64,000 bases of DNA. It comes from Rhodamnia argentea (lineage: Eukaryota > Streptophyta > Magnoliopsida > Myrtales > Myrtaceae). Made by a program: the position numbers and the translations under genes. The notes beneath the pieces were generated by a model. That model saw nothing but the letters and a program-made list of their open reading frames with translations, did not search any database and was not told where the DNA came from. Where the stretch lies: the NCBI RefSeq assembly GCF_020921035.1, contig NC_063157.1, positions 20,725,015 through 20,789,014 on the forward strand, read 5' to 3'. Shown piece by piece: positions 40,272-50,994 of the stretch (position 1 is its first letter; each line of letters starts with the position of its first letter).

Positions 40272-40278
40272 TTTTATA
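40272..40278 (-). promoter_or_regulatory. TATA box of annexin first exon
   Basis: On the minus strand TATAAAA sits about 75 bp upstream of the ATG at 40199, followed by a CT-rich leader (40208-40230). Confidence 0.6.
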
Positions 40279-41107
40279 CAGCATCAGGCTCTTTCTGCAC
40301 GGACCCAAGAACCGCATCGAAAACATCGACCCTTAAAAAAGTCCATTACTTCCTCAAAGAGCTCTATTATGTCACAAATAAATGGACCAGATCGTATACT
40401 TAATTTAGCGTATCTTGGGCAGGCAATCACGTTTAGACAGCTTAGTTACTGAGTAAATGTGTTTCGGTTGGGTTTAGCAGCAGTTTTATTGACCTAATTA
40501 AAGTCTTTGCTTTAGGTGTACTACTTCTGAGTCATGATGACCTATTTTTGTTCAACCTAGCACATAATTGGCACCGAAAGACTGTGATTTCCGAGTCATG
40601 TACATCTCACCATACCAAAATGCATGACTTTTGCCTCTCTTCATTCAGGATCTCTTTTTCTCCTTTTTAGGGGTTGAGGGCATACGTAAATTCGCTTTAG
40701 TAATTTTCTCGTACCAAATTAGTCCACCCCGTCTTGTTTCGTGAAAGACGGAACATTTACATCGAGAGCAGCGAACACCGGAAAAGGTTTACTTCCCCAC
40801 CATGGAATTCCAAAAGTTTGAGTATGAATTCGAACATGAGAACTCGTGCTCTTCAAGATATGGAATCATTTTATCTCTTACAATTCTTCCAAAATTTTAG
40901 TGGTTGGTATCCCACTCGATGCCAACAAACTACCTTTCAGTGCTTAGCAAACACAAATTAGGATTGGAAACACCAATGCGACGTGTGGGCAACATGATCA
41001 AATGGATTGAAAAGGGCATTACCCTTACACTGATCTTAGTTATTACTTAACTCTCCATTTGGTCCATCCGCCAATCTAATGTAGAGAGAGAGCACGTTGT
41101 TATGTAC

Positions 41108-41180
41108 CTTCGCATGTCTTTTGGAGAGCTGCAGCATCTTCAGCGGGAGAGAAGTGATCCGGAGCGACTAGAGAAGCCAT
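41108..41180 (-). CDS. Second annexin first exon (orphan or alternative)
   Basis: Minus-strand ATG at 41180 opens 24 codons plus one base, then a GTACAT donor. The peptide (MASLVAPDHFSPAEDAAALQ, then KTCE/G) aligns without gaps with the downstream annexin first exon ([20 protein letters not shown], then KACQ/G). It has the same 73-bp length and the same splice phase. No further annexin exon lies between it and 40199. It could splice straight to 39958 as an alternative first exon, or be the remnant of a tandem duplicate that lost the rest. Seen: homology, donor and its own TATA box. Inferred: use in transcripts. Confidence 0.75.
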
Positions 41181-41260
41181 TTTCTTTCTTTCTATTGAGG
41201 ACGAGATATTGCAGTTCTTGTCAGCTGATGGTGAGAAATTTGATCGTTACATACCCTCCA

Positions 41261-41267
41261 ATTTATA
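41261..41267 (-). promoter_or_regulatory. TATA box of the second annexin first exon
   Basis: On the minus strand TATAAAT lies about 81-87 bp upstream of the ATG at 41180, matching the spacing seen for the downstream first exon. Confidence 0.5.
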
Positions 41268-41279
41268 GAGCCGGTTCAC

Positions 41280-42440
41280 ATGCAAAACCCATTATGGATG
41301 GATACCAGTGCCGGTTCCCAGAGATCACGTTTCTAAGCAAAACGTCTACTTATTTTGAGGAACGTACGTTACTGTTTAGACCCACGAATCCCGTTCAAAC
41401 TTTTTCGAAAGAGCAAGAGACAAATCTTTTCGAGTGCCCTTTTCGTGCTCTCTAGGACTAGGAAGGACGAGATGAATCAAAGGACTGAACTGAAAGTGAA
41501 AAAATAAATAGAGAGCCAGCATTGAACAAGTAAATAAAAGTAAGCAAATGGGTCGCTTCCGAATCGGGTTTTACTTGATCGGTTCACACGAGGACCAAGT
41601 AGGTTCGCAAGGAAAAAAAAATTGGGGAACTTCCCTTAATTATTTTAGGTTGATTCTCCTTCGAATCGGTTTTTCAGTTTTAATTTTTGGCTTCGTTTTG
41701 TGTAGATATGTCAAAAAAATATGGATTAAGAACCTAGAAAGCTAATAGTTGTACTACATAAAATTAGGTTCTTAGGTTTCAGGCCGATTCCTAAGAAATC
41801 CGGCTCTAATAAGATAGATTCCAATTCTTGATCTAAACCTTATTTACCTTGGAAACGATAACTTTTAATTTACATAACTAAGGGTGGATTACGTATGAAG
41901 AGAAAACAATCATCAAGTGAACTCTTTTTCATGTTTGGAAGGCTCTTTTGAGTTTTGACAAGAGAGGGCATTAGATGAGGAGAAGACAAGCTGGAGAATA
42001 GGGAGGGAAAAAAAACGAAGGACGAAGGTGCAGGTAGAACAAAAACAAAGGAGGGACAACTTTAGGAAGATACGTAAATTTAGCAGTTACTTGATTGGGA
42101 ACAAAAAAGGAGTAATGGATAAAAAGGCTGGGCATCGAATCGTGCCGAACATGGGAATTTCCCGTGCCAGGCCCACGCGTTGGACCTGGGCTCGGTTGGC
42201 TCGGACCCCATCTTAATTTCAATTAAATTATCAATTCCGACCGAAGACAAATCCTAAAATTAATATGAAAAAGAGTTAAATTTCGCGATTGTATCCCACG
42301 TTATGATCCCAAGATATGATAATATCAGGCTTCAAGTTAGGCCGATCGGCAATTAATGTGGTTAGGTATTGCCCGAATTACCATTCTTTTTTTGTTTTTT
42401 TGGGTCGGATCGAATTACCATTCTAATAATAAGAATTTTG
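41280..42440. other. Intergenic stretch, nothing recognised
   Basis: No gene found. A short CG-rich patch at 42140-42210 contains GGGCTCGGTTGGCTCGGACC-like words. Otherwise AT-rich with short fortuitous frames. Confidence 0.45.
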
Positions 42441-42447
42441 CTATTTG

Positions 42448-43054
42448 GTACTTTTCGAATGAAAATCGAGGTAAAATTTCAAATAAAAGCTCAAAATCCT
42501 CTCATTTTTTCAAATAAAAGCCCCAAATGAATCATGTTTCAAATAAGGGCTTGAAGTGCCATTATTTCTTAAATAAGGATCTGAAGTGAATATTATTTCA
42601 AATAAATGCCCGAAGTAGCAATAAAATCTCAAAAAAAGGCCTGATTTTAAAGGCATTTTCTTCTTTCTACTTATTTGATTTTTTCATTTTTTATTAGAAT
42701 ATCTTTTTTCTGTTTCCTTAAAAATAATCAAAAAAAATTATTTAAAAAGAAAAAAGAAAAAGACACACCCAGATGTGGCCCTCCCGTATGTTTCTTCCTC
42801 CTCCTTTTTTTTTAAATTTTAAAAAACAAAAATAGGAAAAAAATGAAAATGAAAAATGACGAAAATGTCATTTAGGCCAAATCTTTTTTTAAAATATTAT
42901 GACCACTTCAGATTCTTATTTGAAATATGATATATCATTTTGAGTCCTTATTTGAAATATGATTTATTTAGAACCCTTATTTGAAAAAATAAAAGGATTT
43001 CATACTTTTTTTAAAATTTTTCAAAAAATCGACGTTCTCATTCGAAAGTGGCAT
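42448..43054. mobile_element. Inverted-repeat element with TTTCGAATGA ends
   Basis: The left end has ACTTTTCGAATGAAAATCGA and the right end has the approximate complement (TCGACGTTCTCATTCGAAAGT). Inside, the left arm repeats 'tttcaaataa(a/g)gc' phrases and the right arm repeats the complement 'ccttatttgaaatatg'. The loop contains AT-rich filler. No exact target duplication was found. Confidence 0.55.
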
Positions 43055-43081
43055 GGTCGAGTCGGGGATTAGCCCAAGTAG

Positions 43082-43356
43082 CTTATTAAAAAGGATCCGG
43101 ATCCCCTACCATAAAGGTAGGGGTGACATTGATGGATCTGGGCCGTCCATTTCAAAATGGACGGCCCAGATCCATCCACATCATTTTTTAATAGGGGGAG
43201 AATTTTTGTGATGGGAAATTTTAAAATTTTAAAAAAAGTTATGTGGATCAATCCGGGCCATCCATTTTTTATTTGGACGGCCCGAATCGATCATGTCATC
43301 CCTAACATTACAAATTTACAATATTAGGGAATCTGGTTCCCGTTAAAAACCCAATA
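43082..43356. mobile_element. Hairpin-forming miniature element
   Basis: Both outer arms carry related sequence in opposite sense (CTTATTAAAAAGGATCCGGA on the left; the complement of GGTTCCCGTTAAAAACCCAA on the right), and both inner arms carry the GGGCCGTCCA-type word. A perfect 22-bp palindrome arm pair sits inside (43131-43152 and 43155-43176). It lies directly upstream of the LNK2 promoter motifs. Confidence 0.55.
43131..43176. repeat. Perfect 22-bp inverted repeat, 2-base loop
   Basis: Arms 43131-43152 (starting GATGGATCTGGGCCGTCC) and 43155-43176 are exact reverse complements separated by CA. RNA or single-stranded DNA from here would fold into a strong hairpin. Confidence 0.92.
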
Positions 43357-43357
43357 A

Positions 43358-43365
43358 TGACGTCA
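43358..43365. promoter_or_regulatory. TGACGTCA palindrome in LNK2 upstream region
   Basis: A full C-box/CRE-type bZIP site, about 450 bp upstream of the LNK2 start codon. Confidence 0.5.
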
Positions 43366-43569
43366 TCCCGATCCAAGAGTCGGGATAAGACGGACACGAC
43401 CGCAACCTGGAGGGGGCCCCACCTCCGCCCGCAGGAAAGCGATGTCCGAAGCAATTTCCACCACAAATCAGTGGGGCCCCCCAACTGCGTCTGCGCACGT
43501 CACTCCTGCCAATCACAGAGCAGCAATCGATCAGACGCTCTCAGCCACTACTTTGGATACGCCGATTCC

Positions 43570-43604
43570 CACGTGTCACGTTACCCTCCGCCACTCCTCA
43601 CGTG
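43570..43604. promoter_or_regulatory. Two CACGTG G-boxes upstream of LNK2
   Basis: CACGTG occurs at 43570-43575 (within CCCACGTGTC) and 43599-43604 (within CTCACGTGCT), just before a CT tract. G-boxes bind bHLH factors such as PIFs, and bZIPs, and are typical of light-regulated morning genes. Their use here is inferred. Confidence 0.55.
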
Positions 43605-43656
43605 CTCTCTCTCTCTCTCTCTACGTCTCTCGCGAGTTCTCGTCCCATTTCGGGTG

Positions 43657-43680
43657 ATGCGGTATCGGTGCTCTCTTTGA
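43657..43680 (+). other. uORF 1 in presumed LNK2 leader
   Basis: A seven-codon frame whose stop overlaps the start of the next upstream ORF as TGATG. It matters only if transcription begins upstream of 43657, which is not known. Confidence 0.4.
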
Positions 43681-43781
43681 TGTCTGTCGCGTATCTGCTT
43701 CTCCTGCTGACTTTGGTTTACACTCAGAGATGTGGCCAGGAGCGACCCGTGTCTGTGTCGTCGATTTGCGCTGTCGCCTGA
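43680..43781 (+). other. uORF 2 in presumed LNK2 leader (33 aa)
   Basis: ATG at 43680, stop at 43779-43781, only 24 bases before the LNK2 ATG at 43806. The predicted peptide starts with a hydrophobic run (MSVAYLLLLLTLVY). It could lower LNK2 translation if present in the mRNA. Confidence 0.4.
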
Positions 43782-43805
43782 AGATCCGCTCCAGTCCCTT
43801 CAGAT

Positions 43806-46800
43806 ATGTTTGATTGGAACGACGAAGAGGTAAGGCGGGGAGCTCGCCGGTCCCTTCGATGCTTAATTTGACTGTTCTTTGTCTTCTTCAGTCGTTTGAG
43901 CGATTTATGAGGCAGTTTACTGGCTAGGATTAGCTTAATCGTGGCAGGATTTGCTCATCAACAGAGTGTAGTGTTGGTTGAATGTTTTTGACTTTCTCGA
44001 GGTCTATTCTTCTTGAGTCGCGTGTAGTTCCTGGGAAGCTCTATTTAATTTGTGTTTTCAGCCCAAGTTGTCGGAGTTTTACACTACCATTAGAATGGTG
44101 CCTTTTAGGACCAAGTTCATTTGAAGATGCTAAAAAAGCGTGCCGGTGTCAAGACTCTTGAGCTAGTTGGTTACTGTAGCGGTCTCAACTCACGGTGTGA
44201 AGCACTCCACAGAGAGGCAATGTTAGTTTGTTTTTCGAGGTAACACTTCAAGGATGAAGTGGCTATGTCACATAGAAGATACATCTTGGGCATTGGGTCG
44301 ATGTTCCATCCAAATTGGAGGTACATATATAATCGCTCTTTCTGGGGTCCAAAGGTAAATGGTCATAATTATGGAAAGCGTTAGATCTAGGAGAAAGTCC
44401 AATATCTCGTTACTGGGGGGTTTGAGATGGAAATCCAATATCCTGCCATGGCATATTACCAAGTGGTCTAATCAACAGTAAGGTGGACTGTATGAGTGCC
44501 TACGAAATGTGCGAACAATCATGCAAAGAGCAGAACATGTTGGACCTGAAGTCTGAACTCATTAACATACCCTTCTGTTGAACCTAATTCCTTCAAGAAG
44601 CTTGTAAAGTATTATACTGGTTTGCGGTAGACCGATAAAGTAATTTGCCAGCATCTCTCTGATAACACGATTCCATCCCATACCTCACATTACACTGGAA
44701 CTTGCTTTGCATTATGCACTCATCTGAGCCAAAGGCACATATACGAGAATAGTCTTTTAAAACTCAAAGTTGTTTGATAATATGTCTCATATGGCTGCTG
44801 TCTTGCGGACACAAGTAGATAATTATCTAGTTGCTTAAGGGTGATGCTGGCTTGGAGCTCATCTATTTACCAGCAACTGGACTAGCTGTCTTTTAACTGT
44901 CTTTTGCACGGAATGCTGTTGTTCTTCAGCAATCTATGATAATCACAATGTCTTTTGCAGTTTAGTTGTCTCCTTATTCAGAGCGATTCTTTAAATCCTG
45001 TTCACAGCTTGCTAGCATAATATGGGGCGAGTCCGAGGAGACCGGTGACCATATAGTCCCCCATCCTGAAGGAAATGAAGATCATCAAAAGAAGAAAGGA
45101 TGGAACCAAGAAACTGCTCCAATCAAACCTACAGAAGAAAAGATCCTTGGGCTGAAAAGTGACTTTAATGACTCAAAAAAGGGAAGTAGTGCTAATGTCA
45201 ATAAAAAGAGATGTTCAGATGTATCTGCATTTGGCTCGGGTTCATGGCCTAACCTATCTCCATCAAATGCTGTTACAAATGATATGCAAACCACTGATCC
45301 AAGATATGGCTCTCTTAAAGGTGGTGAAAATATCTTGTTGCTATACTTATCAGATAATGATTTTATTTGTTAAAATATCTAATTATTCCTTGGCATAACC
45401 AGCAGGGCTAGTTGAACCTGACAAGGCTTCTGAATGCTCCGAAAATACCCATGAAGATAAAGAACAGGGCGAATTTGATGACTATGGCTGGGCAACCATT
45501 GGGAGCTTTGAAGATCTTGATCGGATTTTTAGGTAAAATATGTTATTTTAATGTTTGATTGGCTTATCCCTGATTACCCAGATAGGCAACATCGTGATTC
45601 TTTCTTTCTTTCTTTATTTCTTTCTTTTCTCGATTAGATGTCTGGTCATATCCATAGCAACATTATTGCACCATTTCCTTACCAGACTTGTGGATGAATC
45701 ATGAGATGGCAATCGATCAAGGGGCAAACAGGGTTAATTAGCGCCATTCTGTCCGCCAGAATTTTATCCAATGAATTATAGGAAGATAATTCATATATTG
45801 AACTTAACTTGTCTTCCATACAAAGATAGTATTTGGCTTGTCCATTGCTTTTTTTTTTTTTTATCTGTCTTGGTTTTGTGTTTCCATTATTGTGCTTGTA
45901 GCATTGCCAATCACAGAAGATTTTGCTAATAGAATATCCATATTACAATCTGTCAACAACTTTTATTAGAATAAGTCCCTCTGTTCTTCTTTTTGAGTGA
46001 GCTTTGGCTCCGTCCCCTGTTTCTGTCAGCCAACAAATGTTATGTCCAATGGCATCCTTTTACTGAATATCCCTGAGTGGTGATTTTGCAGCAACGATGA
46101 GTCACTATTTGGCAGTGTTAGTCTTGACAGTTCGGATGAGCTATGGTCTTCTAGCAAAAATGTGACTCTTAGCCCCATAAAGTCAGTCACTGGACATGCG
46201 GATTCACCTACTCTGCTGTCAAAACCAGTAACAGATGCATCAGAGGGTGTGGAAGTAAAAGCAGAATATGTTCAACAAGACCACTCTGTTAGACTTGCTT
46301 ACAAGGAGATGAATGGCCATGCATCCCCCCACTTGCCGCACTCACAGATTTTGAAGAAAGTGGAAGATCCTTTAGGTATGAGTAAGCCTGGGCTAGATAA
46401 TCAGGTACTGACTGTCAACTTAGAAACTATGTATGAATGAAGGTATTTTTGAGCTCAAATTATGTACCTCATTAGTCCTGTGTAATAGACAAATGTAGGC
46501 ATGGTGGAAAAGGGCGCAGCAGTGAACTCTGGCTTTGATGTCAATATTTCAACCCCAGCTCAATCTGCAGAGAAGGTAGTCACTGGGGAACTGTGCACCT
46601 GTAACTGCTAAACTGTATTGGATTAGTAATGCTTTGTTCCAGCTTGTGGTCACAGGCTTTGCTATATGCTCAGGAGTCAGAACAATAGAAAACCCTAAAC
46701 TCTGGCTTAAAGCATCATCATGTCCTGTAGGGGTTTCTGAATATTACATAAAATAATCCTACAGATATTGACAGATGAAATATGTTGTCAATAGTCCCTC

Positions 46801-48639
46801 CATCAAGATTATGAAAATCCTTTACTAAAAACTTGAACAGGTGTAGGACAAAGGATCATCCTGGTTCGATATAACTTCCTTTTTGTCCCTTGACTCTACG
46901 TTTTCTTCATCTGCAGAGCGGAAGAATTATTAAAATGGATTACTTAGCTCCTCCAATATTTCATTGGTTTCCTAAGAGAATATGCATGTGTAGACCTGGT
47001 CTTCATCAACATAGAAGTGACATTGTCAATATTGCAGTGATGAAAATAAGGCCTGGCATATGCTCATCCTAGACTGAGCTGTATGCCTTGTTTTACTGTA
47101 GCATGAGCGACCCTCCTTGTCTGAATGTTGACTAATTGTATGGCGTTCTTGCTGTAGTCTCAAAAGAAGCTGCTAAGCAACCAGGATGATGCTTTGGAGG
47201 GAAGAAGCCGAGTAAGACCATTAGAAGAAGTCGGCAGGGCCTGGTATTCTACTGGAGATGCAACTGGACCATATGAACAACAGTTGGCACCCCGCATAAT
47301 GCCATATGACAGGGAAGATTCAAGTTGGTCAAGACAGCTTCGGAATCCCGACTCTCTGCCAAACAGTCCCGTATCAAACACTTACATGGCTCTTGCAGTA
47401 GGGAATAGGGTGAATCCTTATCCACTAATGCCTCTGATGTCCCCAACTCTATCTGGAGAATGCAAGAAGACAACTCTGATATCTGGCTATGAAGAATCCT
47501 CTGGAAGTGCAAACCATGTAAAGAATGTTGTTGATATTCCTGAGAAAAGTCTAAGCATGACACCACAAGAAAAGATTGAAAAATTAAGGCGGCGGCAACA
47601 GATACAAGCAATGCTTGCTATTCAGAAACGGCAAGAGCAGTTAACTCAACATGTCTCTGGTCATTCTGTTGCTGAGAAATGCGCCCAGAAGAATCAAGTG
47701 CTATCTCTTGAGGGTCCTGATGGTGAAGTTGCTGACATGGGCCCATTTGCTTCTCTTGATCCAAGCTCACCTCTGGAATATGATTATTCCGACTCAATGT
47801 CTATGGCAGTTGATGACTATTCAGTGGAGGATACCATACTTCAGAAACTTCAAGACGTAATCACCAAGGTATGCTCAACTTTCAGGTGGCTCGTTTTCTG
47901 GTCAATGTTGCATTTTCTTGTCATGGTACTAATGCCTTGCTGCAGTTGGATAGCAGGATTAGATTTTGCATGAGAGATAGCTTGTTTCGATTAGCTCAAA
48001 GTGTGATGCAAAGACAACAGATCGGTGAGACTGGCACAACCGAAGTAAACACCAGGCAACAGCACGAAATGGTCGTTAAAGAAGTGAATGCTGGTGACAG
48101 GTTAGTGGATGGTCGTGGTCTGCTTTACATATTGATCGAATGAAGACTGCTTCTGCCTTGTGTGTCCACATGCATCAATAGAGCAAAACATGGTTTAGTT
48201 TTATCCCCCGCCCCACCCCCCAGCGCAAAATTGCAGTGTGATCTCGAGAAATGTACTAATTCCATTCTGTGCTATGGCCAGCAGGCGGGCTAAAATGGGT
48301 ACTGCTGAAACAGAAACGAATCCCATAGACCGCACTGTTTCTCATCTTCTTTTCCACAGACCTGTGGAAACTGCATCAAAGCATTCAGGGCTGGCTGAAT
48401 CATCTGTTTCAACTAATTTTTCTTCTGAGCGAAAAGCTGTGGGGTCGGGCAACTTGGGGGGAATAGACTTGCGAGATAGTCCCAACAGCAGACAAATTAT
48501 CCCTTGCCAGGGTCCAAAGACTCCTACAAGCACGCGTGCTGAGCCCCGGAAATCTGGTCAGTTTGAAGCTTCAGAGAACACCTTGAGCAGTGGACGCATT
48601 GATGATGCAACTATGGAGGTTGAAGCCTCTTACCGATGA
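43806..48639 (+). CDS. LNK2: LNK2, night-light-inducible clock co-activator
   Basis: Eight exons: 43806-43829, 45008-45320, 45406-45532, 46092-46375, 46499-46575, 47158-47868, 47946-48100 and 48285-48639. They join in phase to 681 residues. The start MFDWNDEE/LASIIWGESEETGDHIVP is the LNK2 N-terminus, with the tiny first exon typical of the gene. Conserved blocks follow: QGEFDDYGWATIGSFEDLDR, MTPQEKIEKLRRRQQIQAML, VEDTILQKLQDVITK joined to LDSRIRFCMRDSLFRLAQS, and NPIDRTVSHLLFHRP. LNK proteins are nuclear co-activators that partner REVEILLE MYB factors at evening-phased clock genes such as PRR5 and TOC1/ELF4. Exon 2 could end at 45320 or 45323, and exons 3 and 8 have CAGCAG tandem acceptors. 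The C-terminus is uncertain: an extra exon-like segment lies at about 48757. Confidence 0.93.
45372..45380 (+). promoter_or_regulatory. Evening-element-like AAAATATCT in LNK2 intron 2
   Basis: An exact match to the evening element bound by CCA1/LHY/RVE factors, inside an intron of the clock gene. A 9-mer like this can occur by chance in AT-rich DNA. Confidence 0.35.
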
Positions 48640-48754
48640 AAAGGCCAACATCATGAGGGGTAATTCCTTCCTTTATCTCTTCCATGCCTATGTGTACATT
48701 TATCGTGCTAGTTATACAGATCTACTGGTAATTTGGAGTTTTGTTTTATTGTCA

Positions 48755-48890
48755 GCCAAGTGGATCTTCATCAAGTGGCAGCGAGAATCCTTGTCGTGGG
48801 AAGGAGCTAGAAGAAAAATCATCAGCACGTGTCAGCAAGAAGTGTTATTTATTCTATCATGTCTAAACATCCTCTCTGTTTCATCTTGAC
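48755..48890 (+). other. Exon-like segment after the LNK2 stop
   Basis: After a TTGTCAG acceptor, one frame reads PSGSSSSGSENPCRGKELEE then KSSARVSKK before a stop. This composition resembles the Ser-rich C-terminal end of LNK2 proteins. A frame before it (LKPLTDEKANIMRG, then GTAATT donor at about 48659) also looks coding, but is one base out of phase with exon 8. Either the annotated stop is the true end or a longer splice form or indel exists. Confidence 0.35.
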
Positions 48891-48899
48891 AACTGAGGG

Positions 48900-50990
48900 C
48901 TGTCTCTTCAACCATAATATAGATGATCTGTACAGCTCGGCTGCGCGTGTGATTGTCAAGCTTCTCAATGTCACTGAGTATGGGCAAATGGATGCATTCA
49001 ATAGCCTGCGAATTGCATTTGACCTTATGAGCTCGAAAGAAACCTGAATAAGACGGTTCAGGGCAGTCGGCTTGCTAGTGCCGTCTTCACCAAGGCAGAG
49101 CTGGATGATGTTTCGATCTTCATGCTGCCATAGCAACCTTAATAAATTAATACCATTTTCTGTGTCCTATAGTAGCGTTGGAGGATTCCAACCGCTTTAA
49201 CAGATTAGAGTCCCTCCTCTCCTGAAGTACTTAGATTTGTTTGAGCCTCTGTTTGTTGCCTGCGGACTTCTGTGCCGCCTCAATTTGATGATGCCTTGTG
49301 TATTTGTCTCAGCTTGGTTTGCTGTGCATGCTTTGCCCAATCCTATTTTAGAGAAAAAATTGACCTTGGCAAGTGTTTAATCGATTTTCACTTGGTCTTC
49401 CTCTCATTTCTTTCTTGGCATGTTGGTATAGGGACATGAGTGAGTATGGACTTTTGTTCTGACATGCCGACAAGGGTGTCCTCAGTTTTGGGTCCACTCC
49501 ACTCTGTTGGAAAACGACAGAACAACGTGCGTAGCTCTACCCGTCCATCCAACATTTGACTTCGTCAGGAAAGGGGGCTTCCTAGGGGGGACAAAGAATA
49601 TTCTTGTATTTTATTCTGAGCTACTAACTATTTATGAAATTTGGCTAGTGAAAGTAACGGTACCCTACGCTTCTCTTGACATTGTCTTTGATATATGTAC
49701 TTTACAACCATTTTGAATAAAGAAGAGAACATGAAAAAGGGGTAAATGAATGACGCCACTTAAGCAACTTTGTGCTTTGGAGTCTCATGCATGCTCATAA
49801 CATTTTGTAAATAAGATGAATATATTATGAGGATTGATTATCTCTTATTTTTATTATGATGGAGTTTCCGATGAATCCGTCAGGTCGATCAATGAAGTTA
49901 AATAAATCATAATTGTTCAAAGGTAATTTTCATAATCTTTGCAAGTTAACGGACATAGATTGCCATATTCCTTTACTATTGATCCTTTATCTCCAAAATT
50001 CTTGCAGCGTGTGGACTGATAAGTTCTGTTGTCATACATCATGCAAACTTTGAAAATGTCAAAATAGGAAAATGGGTATACGGAAGGATATTATGTATAT
50101 ATAATATGGGCATCTCTACGTGCACTCGTCTCGATTACACGCGCGACAAAGAGCGAGTGGCAGTGAATTTCCCTCCGAAGTTAGAAGAAAGGTTTTGAGA
50201 ATGAACCGGACCAACTACAGCAACCCACAGAGTCTGTCATCCCCCACAAAACCGAACTTCCCCTGCTTTTTTTTTTTTGGTCGGAAAACTTCCGCTGCTT
50301 GACCGACGTTTTTATGCCCGTCTGCATCATCATTCATTGCTTTCGCTCATCCGAAAATCAAATATTAAATCAGAAAGAGACATTAAATAGGGAAAAAAAG
50401 AGACAAAAATTAAGGAAAAAAGCCACGCCATCTTCCGAATCCTGCAATCATATCCCTCAGCATTGCCCTGAATCTCTCTTCTGCTCGCTTGACTCCGATA
50501 AATCCAGCACAAACAATTCAGGGTCGATGCTTCATCCTCACCCGATTTGTTCTTGATGATATCAGTACGAGCTCCTTAGAATTCTCAGATTTCTTTCCGC
50601 CCCATCTTTTAACTACAACCAGCTTCTGTGTTTTTTTGCTTTTTCTTTTTTGGGTTGAAAATATCAGGGTTCTCTTTTTGAATTCTTCCCACGTCCAATC
50701 GTTCTTATTCGTCAATGAAGATGATGAAATTGCATTGAGTTTGCTCAGTCTCGACGGTTTTCGAGTGGATCATCCATATTTCTGACGACCCTTTTCAAGG
50801 TTAGCTTTTCCTTCCTTTATTTTTCGTGCAGGTTCATCTTGCATTGAATTGTCTGTTCGATTCAGGTTGATTTCCACTTGGTTTATGGGTTTTGATTTTA
50901 TTTCGAACCCACGTTCCTTGATGCACAGAAGAAGCTGACTGAATGGGAATATACAGATTATAGCAATTATTATTTCGTATGTTGGATTGT
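48900..50990. other. LNK2 3' flank and AGD11 promoter/leader
   Basis: No recognisable gene. The region contains the likely LNK2 3'UTR (to about 49730), AT-rich spacer, and a pyrimidine-rich stretch (50580-50680) that is probably the AGD11 leader. Poly-T tracts occur at 50267. Confidence 0.5.
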
Positions 50991-50994
50991 CCGC

